From positions 1-54,524 of the forward strand of contig CAJMPT010000010.1 of NCBI GenBank assembly GCA_905215465.1: a DNA stretch of 54,524 nucleotides. The letters are read 5' to 3'. The notes under the pieces were generated by a model. It was not told where the DNA came from. It was given only the letters and a program-made list of their open reading frames with translations, and did no database searches. Shown one piece after another: positions 48,262 through 54,524 of this stretch. A program made the translations under genes and the position numbers. Every line of letters begins with the position of its first letter. The stretch's first letter is position 1. Origin of the DNA: an uncultured bacterium. Its GTDB lineage: Bacteria; Actinomycetota; Coriobacteriia; Coriobacteriales; Atopobiaceae.

Positions 48262-49482
48262 ATGGCAGAGATGCTCACGCTCGAGGCCTTTGAGGAGGCC
48301 TCCCTCAAGGTCAAGGAAGTCACCCAGGAGACCAAGCTCATCGAGAGCCCCTACCTCAGCGCCCAGACCGGCAACCGCATGTGGCTCAAGCCCGAGAACA
48401 TGCAGCGCACCGGCGCCTACAAGCTGCGCGGTGCCTACTACAAGATCTCAAAGCTCAGCCAGGAGGAGCTCGACCGCGGCGTCATCACGGCATCGGCCGG
48501 CAACCACGCCCAGGGCGTGGCCTACGCCGCCACCCACGCCGGCGCCCGCTCCGTGGTGGTCATGCCCACCACCACGCCCCTCATCAAGGTGGAGCGCACC
48601 AAGGGCTACGGCGCCGAGGTCATCCTCCACGGAGACGTCTTCGACGACGCCAAGAACCGCGCCGTGGAGCTTGCCAAGCAGGAGGGCCTGACCTACATCC
48701 CGCCCTTCAACGACCTCACCGTGGCAACCGGCCAGGGCACCATCGCCATGGAGATCGTCCAGGAGCTGCCGCTGGTGGACACCATCCTCGTCCCGGTGGG
48801 CGGCGGCGGCCTGGCCTGCGGCGTCTCCACCTTCGCCAAGCTGCACAACCCCAAGATCCGCGTCATCGGCGTGGAGCCCTCCGGCGCGGCCTGCCTGCGC
48901 GCCTCGCTGGACGCCGGCCACGTGGTCAAGCTCCCCAGCGCCAACACCATCGCGGACGGCACCGCGGTCCTGGAGCCCGGCGACAAGGTCTTCCCCTACC
49001 TGCAGCAGAACCTCGACGACGTCATCACTGTGGACGACGACGAGCTCGTGGCCTGCTTCCTGGACATGGTCGAGAACCACAAGATGGTCGTGGAGAACTC
49101 CGGCCTTCTGACCGTGGCGGCGGCCAAGCACTTGCCGGCAGAGGGCAAGCGCGTGGTCTCCATCCTCTCCGGTGGCAACATGGACGTCATCACCATGAGC
49201 TCCGTCGTGCAGAACGGCCTCATCCAGCGCGGCCGCATCTTCACCGTGAGCGTGCTTCTCCCCGACCGCCCGGGCATGCTCGTGCGCGTGGCAAACGTCA
49301 TCGCAGAGCAGAACGGCAACGTCATCAAGCTCGAGCACAACCAGTTCGTGAGCACCAACCGCCAGGCCGCGGTGGAGCTTCGCGTGACCATCGAGGCCTA
49401 CGGCGAGAGCCACAAGGCTCAGATCGTGGGCGCCCTGGACGCCGCGGGCTTCAAGCCGGAGACTGTGCAGACCTCGCTGTAG
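48262..49482 (+). CDS. ilvA: Threonine ammonia-lyase (threonine deaminase) with one ACT domain
   Basis: Deaminates threonine to 2-oxobutyrate, the first isoleucine-specific step. 406 residues. PLP lysine in RTGAYKLRGAYYKI, phosphate-binding VGGGGLACGVSTF, ASAGNHAQGVAYAA. The C-terminal ACT domain (about 325-406: VSVLLPDRPGMLVRVANVIAEQ) may give control by isoleucine or valine. The shape also fits a TdcB-like catabolic enzyme plus ACT; the neighbouring ilvDBNC genes favour biosynthesis. Start 48262 (MAEMLTLEAF) suits AAAGGA; ATG 48256 is too close to it. Confidence 0.94.
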   Translation: MAEMLTLEAFEEASLKVKEVTQETKLIESPYLSAQTGNRMWLKPENMQRTGAYKLRGAYYKISKLSQEELDRGVITASAGNHAQGVAYAATHAGARSVVVMPTTTPLIKVERTKGYGAEVILHGDVFDDAKNRAVELAKQEGLTYIPPFNDLTVATGQGTIAMEIVQELPLVDTILVPVGGGGLACGVSTFAKLHNPKIRVIGVEPSGAACLRASLDAGHVVKLPSANTIADGTAVLEPGDKVFPYLQQNLDDVITVDDDELVACFLDMVENHKMVVENSGLLTVAAAKHLPAEGKRVVSILSGGNMDVITMSSVVQNGLIQRGRIFTVSVLLPDRPGMLVRVANVIAEQNGNVIKLEHNQFVSTNRQAAVELRVTIEAYGESHKAQIVGALDAAGFKPETVQTSL

Positions 49483-49508
49483 GGCTTCCTCCAGGAGTTT
49501 TTGCGACA

Positions 49509-49541
49509 GAAGGGGGGCGGGTCTTCCGTCCCCCTCTTCTT
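49509..49541 (+). terminator. Terminator after ilvA
   Basis: AAGGGGG and CCCCCT pair around a 12-nt loop, followed by CTTCTT. The stem is short and the T-run interrupted, so moderate support. Confidence 0.5.
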
Positions 49542-49921
49542 GTCCCGCGCCCCCGCCGTCCGCCCCTTCTCCTGCCGCTCACCTGCGCAACACAACCGTT
49601 TGCCCGCGGCAACCCGTTGGAAACAGTCCCACCGTTAACCTACAACCCACTGAGCAAATGCGATGACAGGGAAAGTACGGGCCGCACCCGTCCCACAGCA
49701 AGCGGGCACCATGAGAACCCGCGTCGGACGGCCCCGAACACGCCCTCGAGCAGCTCGCGAGAAAGCCCGTGCAAAAGCGGTCACCCCCGTCTCAAGCACG
49801 AGCCAGTACCTCGGGCCGGCACCCACCGTCTTGGGCATCGAGCAGCGCGCACCCGCGCCCTTCTCGCATTTCTCACGCCACACGCGTACCGCGCCAACGC
49901 TAGAGAAAGGCCGAGAAGAAC
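49542..49921 (+). promoter_or_regulatory. Long ilvD leader region, possibly structured
   Basis: About 380 bp without a convincing gene. A weak promoter, TTGGAA (49617-49622) and TACAAC (49641-49646), would start a transcript near 49653. The RNA would open GATGACAGGGAAAGTACGGG, reminiscent of T-box stem I (a GA motif, then AGTA), with GCCCG downstream able to pair with CGGGC. Later comes GTACCGCG, like part of a T-box sequence, but the required UGGN preceding ACC is absent. A short frame from 49663 is rich in Arg/Pro/Ala, not in Ile/Leu/Val, so it is not an attenuator peptide. Confidence 0.3.
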
Positions 49922-51586
49922 ATGCAGCTGCGAAGCGATGCCATAAAGCGGGGCCTGGCCCGCGCGCCCCACAGAAGCCTCCTGAAGGCCGACGGCCTCA
50001 CCGACGAGGAGCTCGACCGCCCGCTCGTGGCCGTGGTCTCCGCCCAGAACGAGGTCATCCCGGGCCACCTCCACCTCCAGCAGATCGCCGACGCCGTCAA
50101 GGCGGGCGTCCGCATGGCCGGCGGCACCCCGCTGCAGGTCAACACCATCGGCGTGTGCGACGGCATCGCCATGAACCACGAGGGCATGAAGTACTCCCTC
50201 ACCAGCCGCGAGGTCATCGCCGACTCCGTGGAGTGCGCCATCCAGGGCCACCAGTTCGACGCCATGGTCCTCATCCCCAGCTGCGACAAGATCGTCCCCG
50301 GCATGCTCATTGCCGCGTGCCGGCTGAACATCCCCACCGTGCTGGTCTCCGGCGGCCCCATGCTGGCCGGCCGCGGCCGCCACGGCGAGCAGACCGATCT
50401 CAACTCCCTCTTTGACGCCGTGGGCCAGGTCACCGCCGGCACCATGACCGAGGAGGAGTGCCACTGGCTCGAGGGCACGGCTTGCCCCACCTGCGGCAGC
50501 TGCTCCGGCATGTTCACCGCCAACTCCATCTGCTGCCTCTCTGAGGCCTTGGGCATCGCGCTTCCGGGCAACGGCACCATCCCGGCCGTCTACTCCGAGC
50601 GCATCCGCCTGGCCAAGCACGCCGGCATGAAGGTCATGGAGCTCCTGCGCGCCGGCACCACCGCGCTCGACATCATCAACGAGAAGAGCATCAGGAACGG
50701 CATGGCCCTCGACATGGCCTTTGGCGGCTCCACCAACACCATGCTGCACCTCACGGCCATCGCGCAGGCCGCCGGCTGCCCCGTCACCATGCAGGACTGG
50801 GACGACGTCTGCGCCGCCACGCCCAACATCGTGCGCATCGCGCCGGCCGGCCCGCTCCACATCGAGGACCTCAACGCCGTGGGCGGCGTGGGCGCCATCG
50901 TAGGCGAGCTCGGCCGCACCGGCCACCTGGACCTCACGGCCCAGACCTGCCACGGCTCCGTGGCCGACTGGGTGGCCGAACAGCCGCCCGTGGACGGCGA
51001 GGTGGTGCGCACCGTGGACAACGCCTACTCCCCCGACGGCGGCCTCAAGGTCCTGCGCGGCAACCTCGCACCCAACTGCGGCGTGGTCAAGAAGAGCGCG
51101 GTCTCCGCGGACATGCGCCAGCACTGCGGCCCGGCCCGCGTCTTTGAGTCCGAGGAGGAGGCCTGCACGGCCATCTTCGGCGGCAAGATCATGCCCGGCG
51201 ACGTCATCGTCATCCGCTACGAGGGCCCCGCGGGCGGCCCCGGCATGAGGGAGATGCTCACCCCCACCTCCGCCATCTGCGGCATGGGGCTCGACAGGTC
51301 CTGCGCGCTCATCACCGACGGGCGCTTCTCCGGCGCCACCAAGGGCCCGGCCATCGGGCACGTCTCGCCCGAGGCGGCGGCCGGCGGCCCCATCGCGCTC
51401 GTGCAGGAGGGCGACGTCATCTCCATCGACATCGACGCCGGCGTGCTCACGCTCGAGGTCTCCGACGAGGAGCTCGCCAGCCGCCGCGCCGCGTGGCAGC
51501 CGCCCGCGCCCAAGTACACCACGGGAGTGCTCTCCCGCTACGCAAGGCTCGTTACCAGTGCAGACAAGGGGGCTTACCTCTCATGA
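49922..51586 (+). CDS. ilvD: Dihydroxy-acid dehydratase
   Basis: Fe-S dehydratase making the 2-oxo acids of valine and isoleucine. 554 residues. The three cluster cysteines lie in TIGVCDGIAMNHEG, IPSCDKIVPGML and CPTCGSCSGMFTANS. RCALITDGRFSGAT-type end (CALITDGRFSGATKGPAIGH) is present. Start 49922 after AAAGGCCGAGAAGAAC. Its stop overlaps the ilvB start (ATGA), so the two are coupled. Confidence 0.97.
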   Translation: MQLRSDAIKRGLARAPHRSLLKADGLTDEELDRPLVAVVSAQNEVIPGHLHLQQIADAVKAGVRMAGGTPLQVNTIGVCDGIAMNHEGMKYSLTSREVIADSVECAIQGHQFDAMVLIPSCDKIVPGMLIAACRLNIPTVLVSGGPMLAGRGRHGEQTDLNSLFDAVGQVTAGTMTEEECHWLEGTACPTCGSCSGMFTANSICCLSEALGIALPGNGTIPAVYSERIRLAKHAGMKVMELLRAGTTALDIINEKSIRNGMALDMAFGGSTNTMLHLTAIAQAAGCPVTMQDWDDVCAATPNIVRIAPAGPLHIEDLNAVGGVGAIVGELGRTGHLDLTAQTCHGSVADWVAEQPPVDGEVVRTVDNAYSPDGGLKVLRGNLAPNCGVVKKSAVSADMRQHCGPARVFESEEEACTAIFGGKIMPGDVIVIRYEGPAGGPGMREMLTPTSAICGMGLDRSCALITDGRFSGATKGPAIGHVSPEAAAGGPIALVQEGDVISIDIDAGVLTLEVSDEELASRRAAWQPPAPKYTTGVLSRYARLVTSADKGAYLS

Positions 51587-53469
51587 CGACGCTCGAGGAG
51601 AAGATGGCCATGCGCAAGCTGGCCATCGAGGGCAAGCCGTTCGGTCCCGGCAGCCACACCCCGCACGAGGGCAAGACCATGACCGGCGCCCAGGCCATCA
51701 TCGCCTCCCTCGAGGCCGAGGGCGTGGACACCATCTTTGGCTACCCCGGCGGCCAGGCCATCAAGATCTACGACGCCCTCTACGACAGCAAGCAGATCCA
51801 CCACGTGCTGGCCCGCCACGAGCAGGGCGCCACGCACATGGCCGATGGCTACGCCCGCGCCACCGGCAAGGTGGGCGTGGTCCTCGTGACCTCCGGCCCC
51901 GGCGCCACCAACACGGTGACCGGCATCGCCACGGCCTACATGGACTCCATCCCCATGGTGGTCATCACCGGCCAGGTCACGCGCGGCGTCATCGGCACGG
52001 ACAGCTTCCAGGAGTCCGACATCGTGGGCATCACCATGCCCGTGGTCAAGCACAGCTTCCTGCTGCAGTCCACCGATGACCTCACCCGCACGTTCCGCGA
52101 GGCCTTCTACATCGCCTCCACCGGGCGCCCCGGCCCCGTGCTCATCGACATCCCGAGCGACCTGTCCGGCGCCGAGATGGTCTTCCACTACCCCGACTCC
52201 GTGAACCTGCCCAGCTACAAGCCCACCTACCGCGGAAACGCGCGCCAGGTCAAGCAAGCCGCCGAGCTCATCGAGAAGGCCGAGCGCCCCCTGATCTACG
52301 CCGGCGGCGGCATCGTCACCAGCCACGCCTGCGCCGAGCTCACCGAGCTTGCCGAGCGCATGCAGATCCCCGTGGTGACCACCCTCATGGGCAAGGGCGC
52401 CATGCGCTGCTCCAACCCGCTCAACCTCGGCCCCGTGGGCATGCACGGCTCCAAGTACGCCAACATGGCCGTCACCGAGTGCGACCTTCTCATCGCCGTT
52501 GGCGCGCGCTTCTCGGACCGCGTGACCGGCAAGGTCTCCGAGTTCGCGCCGCACGCCAAGGTCATCCACATCGACATCGACCCGGCGGAGATCGGCAAGA
52601 TCATCAACCCGGTGGTGCCCATCGTGGGCGACGCCAAGGTGGTCCTTGCCGCCATCAACGAGCGCCTGGCCAAGGCCGACGCCCAGCCCATCGACCACAC
52701 CTGGGTGGACGACGTCTTCAGCTGGCGCGAGCGCTGGCCTTTCTACACCAGCGACTTCTCGGACTACCCCAATGCCATCGCGCCCGAGGTGGTTCTCCAC
52801 AAGCTGTCCCAGAAGCTGGACCCCGAGGCCTCCATCGTCACCACCGAGGTAGGCCAGCACCAGATGTGGGCGCACCAGAACATCCACCGCGAGCACGCGC
52901 GCACGTTCATCTCGTCCGGCGGCCTGGGCACCATGGGCTTTGGCTTCCCGGCGGCCATTGGCGCCAAGATCGGCTGCCCGGAGTCCGAGGTGGTCTGCGT
53001 GGCCGGCGACGGCTCCTTCCAGATGAACTCGCAGGAGATGGCAACCGCCAAGATCAACGACGTGCCGGTGAAGGTCCTCATCATCGACAACCGCGCGCTC
53101 GGCATGGTCCATCAGTGGCAGAGCCTCTTCTACAACAAGCGCTACTCCTTCACGGAGCTGGCCGACAACCCCGACTTCGTCAAGCTGGCCGACGCCTACG
53201 GCTGGCGCGCCCGCCGTGTGGAGAAGCCCGAGGACGTCGACGCCGCGCTCGACGAGATGCTGGCCTCAAAGGAGCCCTACCTCCTGGACGTCATGATTCC
53301 GCGCGACCAGACCGTCTACCCGATGGTGGCCCCCGGCGCCCCCATCGACGACATCATCGGCGCGCTCGACGTCACCCTGGGCGGCGTCCGCGTCAGCGAG
53401 AAGGGCTTTGGCAAGCCGGTGGCCGCGTCCGCCGCGCCCGAGCCCGACGAGAAGGGAGGCGACGAGTGA
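51583..53469 (+). CDS. ilvB: Acetolactate synthase, large (catalytic) subunit
   Basis: ThDP enzyme joining two pyruvates, or pyruvate and 2-oxobutyrate. 628 residues, with a 32-residue N-terminal extension before MTGAQAIIASLEAEGVDTIF. ThDP Glu in GYPGGQAIKIYDALY region and HEQGATHMADGYARATGK, FAD-domain PVVTTLMGKGAM, and the ThDP/Mg motif VAGDGSFQMNSQEMATAKIN. Four-base overlap with ilvD, one-base overlap with ilvN. Confidence 0.97.
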   Translation: MTTLEEKMAMRKLAIEGKPFGPGSHTPHEGKTMTGAQAIIASLEAEGVDTIFGYPGGQAIKIYDALYDSKQIHHVLARHEQGATHMADGYARATGKVGVVLVTSGPGATNTVTGIATAYMDSIPMVVITGQVTRGVIGTDSFQESDIVGITMPVVKHSFLLQSTDDLTRTFREAFYIASTGRPGPVLIDIPSDLSGAEMVFHYPDSVNLPSYKPTYRGNARQVKQAAELIEKAERPLIYAGGGIVTSHACAELTELAERMQIPVVTTLMGKGAMRCSNPLNLGPVGMHGSKYANMAVTECDLLIAVGARFSDRVTGKVSEFAPHAKVIHIDIDPAEIGKIINPVVPIVGDAKVVLAAINERLAKADAQPIDHTWVDDVFSWRERWPFYTSDFSDYPNAIAPEVVLHKLSQKLDPEASIVTTEVGQHQMWAHQNIHREHARTFISSGGLGTMGFGFPAAIGAKIGCPESEVVCVAGDGSFQMNSQEMATAKINDVPVKVLIIDNRALGMVHQWQSLFYNKRYSFTELADNPDFVKLADAYGWRARRVEKPEDVDAALDEMLASKEPYLLDVMIPRDQTVYPMVAPGAPIDDIIGALDVTLGGVRVSEKGFGKPVAASAAPEPDEKGGDE

Positions 53470-53951
53470 TGCGCCACATCCTCTCAGTCCTGGTGGAGAA
53501 CAAGTCCGGCGTGCTCTCCCGCGTGACCGGCATGATCTCTCGCCGCGGCTTCAACATCGAGTCCCTCACGGTGGCCCCGACCGAGGACGAGAGTCTCTCG
53601 CGCATGACCATCATCGTCGAGGCCGACGAGGTGGGCTTCGAGCAGATCACCAAGCAGCTCCACAAGCTGGTCAGCGTCTACAAGATCTCCGACTTCACCG
53701 ACGAGGACGCCGTCGAGCGCGAGCTGGTGCTCTTCAAGGTCCAGGCCTCCCCCGAGCGCCGCCACGAGGTCATAGAGATCGCCGACGTCTTCCGCGCCAA
53801 GGTGGTCGACGTGGGCAAGAACACGCTCACCATCGAGGCCACCGGCGTGGCGAGCAAGCTGGACGCCATGGAGAACCTCTTCCGCGCCTACGGCATCCGC
53901 CAACTCACGCGCACCGGCATGGTCGCCATGGGCCGCGGCCACGACGCCTAG
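53469..53951 (+). CDS. ilvN: Acetolactate synthase, small (regulatory) subunit
   Basis: 160 residues, full length. N-terminal ACT domain (HILSVLVENKSGVLSRVTGM, RRGFNIESLTVAPTED) binds valine for feedback inhibition in the family; the C-terminal half (ELVLFKVQASPERRHEVIEI; IEATGVASKLDAMENLFR) is the regulatory-interface domain. ATG at 53469 overlaps the ilvB stop (TGATG). Confidence 0.97.
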   Translation: MRHILSVLVENKSGVLSRVTGMISRRGFNIESLTVAPTEDESLSRMTIIVEADEVGFEQITKQLHKLVSVYKISDFTDEDAVERELVLFKVQASPERRHEVIEIADVFRAKVVDVGKNTLTIEATGVASKLDAMENLFRAYGIRQLTRTGMVAMGRGHDA

Positions 53952-53981
53952 GCGCTTCTCACCCCACGGGACACCCGGCGC

Positions 53982-54069
53982 GCCATTGGGGACGGGGGTG
54001 AATGGCACGGGCTTCTCGACGTAAGGCCAAAACCGCATGACCGTGCCATTCACCCCCATCCCCAATGGC
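53982..54069. repeat. 29-bp inverted repeat (88-bp hairpin) between ilvN and ilvC
   Basis: Left arm 53982-54010 (GCCATTGGGGACGGGGGTGA...) and right arm 54041-54069 are reverse complements with one difference that still pairs as G-T. Loop 54011-54040 includes CTTCTCGACG. CCCAATGGCA is tandemly repeated at 54061-54080. It shares ATTGGGGACG with the 44-bp REP repeats near the RAYT gene. It splits ilvC from ilvDBN and may attenuate or stabilise messages. Confidence 0.75.
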
Positions 54070-54164
54070 ACCCAATGGCACGCCAACAATCACGGCAACG
54101 CCCGCCGTTCCCGCGGCGGCCTGCATACGGCAACGAACGGCAACAAAGCAAAGGAGCAAGACAC

Positions 54165-54524
54165 ATGGCCGTCACCATCTACTACGAGAACGACTGCAAG
54201 CCCGAGGTCATCCAGGGCAAGAAGATTGCCATCATCGGCTACGGCTCTCAGGGCCACGCCCACGCGCTGAACCTCATGGACTCAGGCTGCGACGTCCGCG
54301 TCGGCCTGCGCGAGGGCTCCGCCTCCGCCAAGAAGGCCGCCGAGGCCGGCCTCAAGGTCGTGGACATGGACACCGCCGCCGAGGAGGCCGACGTCATCAT
54401 GATCCTGACCCCCGACGAGACCCAGCCCAAGGTCTACGAGGAGCACATCAAGAGCCACCTCAAGCCCGGCGACACCCTCGCCTTTGCCCACGGCTTCAAC
54501 ATCCACTACGGCTACATCAAGGCC
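54165..54524 (+). CDS. ilvC: Ketol-acid reductoisomerase (N-terminal 120 codons; runs off the right edge)
   Basis: NAD(P)H-dependent isomeroreductase of branched-chain synthesis. Seen: MAVTIYYENDCKPEVIQGKK, the nucleotide-binding IAIIGYGSQGHAHALNL, and LKPGDTLAFAHGFNIHYG. The loop reads VGLREGSASAKKA, with Arg and Ser positions as in NADPH-using enzymes (inference). Start 54165 follows AAAGGAGCAAGACAC. 213 bp after ilvN, with a long hairpin between. Confidence 0.97.
   Translation, partial: MAVTIYYENDCKPEVIQGKKIAIIGYGSQGHAHALNLMDSGCDVRVGLREGSASAKKAAEAGLKVVDMDTAAEEADVIMILTPDETQPKVYEEHIKSHLKPGDTLAFAHGFNIHYGYIKA

Noticed and set aside
49660..49880. Confident T-box riboswitch call for ilvD
   Set aside because: The essential UGGN before ACC is missing and the specifier loop cannot be fixed unambiguously. 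Kept only as a low-confidence leader and a finding.

Overview
The window is a high-GC bacterial chromosome segment, densely coding with short gaps. Gene content, protein sequences, the long basic/acidic N-terminal tail on Rho and intergenic repeat style suggest an actinobacterium of the class Coriobacteriia (Olsenella/Atopobium-like). This is an inference from recognised proteins; no rRNA gene is present to confirm it.

Layout. 1-3.3 kb: rimP-nusA-infB (minus strand; infB runs off the left edge), with a strong promoter and a terminator-like leader hairpin. 3.3-4.9 kb: an AT-richer minus-strand cassette of three unfamiliar genes: a LuxR-HTH/transmembrane/PASTA-like protein, a 178-codon ORF and a 40-residue membrane peptide. 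It is divergent from a DmpA-type (P1/S58) peptidase. 6-8.7 kb: leuS. 8.8-14.2 kb: a domain-permuted, membrane-anchored GH3 glycosidase divergent from a LytTR response regulator and an AgrC-like kinase, with perfect 21-bp-period direct repeats between them. 14.2-21.3 kb: guaB, a processive GT2 glycosyltransferase, an RluA-type pseudouridine synthase, a 28-residue membrane peptide and two alpha/beta hydrolases. 21.5-27.6 kb: aspartate-family amino-acid genes, hom-lysC-asd on the minus strand and thrC-thrB divergent. 27.6-29.2 kb: a DUF559-type nuclease-like gene between two 112-bp elements with terminal inverted repeats. 29.2-34.1 kb: the livJHMGF branched-chain amino-acid ABC transporter. 34.3-45.7 kb: VanZ-like protein, an unknown anchored protein, rho, a tandem-MarR regulator, argS, pncB, a tail-anchored coiled-coil protein, a radical-SAM activase-like protein and a WecA/MraY-type phosphotransferase. 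45.9-47.3 kb: a probable 6S RNA, a RAYT-type HUH transposase and tRNA-Ala(CGC), bracketed by an inverted 44-bp REP-like repeat. 47.3-54.5 kb: an ABC ATPase, ilvA, then ilvD-ilvB-ilvN and the start of ilvC.

The core theme is amino-acid supply. Asp -> homoserine -> Thr (lysC, asd, hom, thrB, thrC), Thr -> 2-oxobutyrate (ilvA), branched-chain synthesis (ilvBN, ilvC, ilvD), branched-chain uptake (livJHMGF) and charging (leuS, argS) all lie within 55 kb. The accessory signals are the LuxR-PASTA cassette, the paired 112-bp elements around the nuclease-like gene, the RAYT/REP block, a 59-nt hairpin family with compensatory changes, and two short membrane peptides. All coordinates and motif calls come from reading the sequence; no database search or folding program was run.
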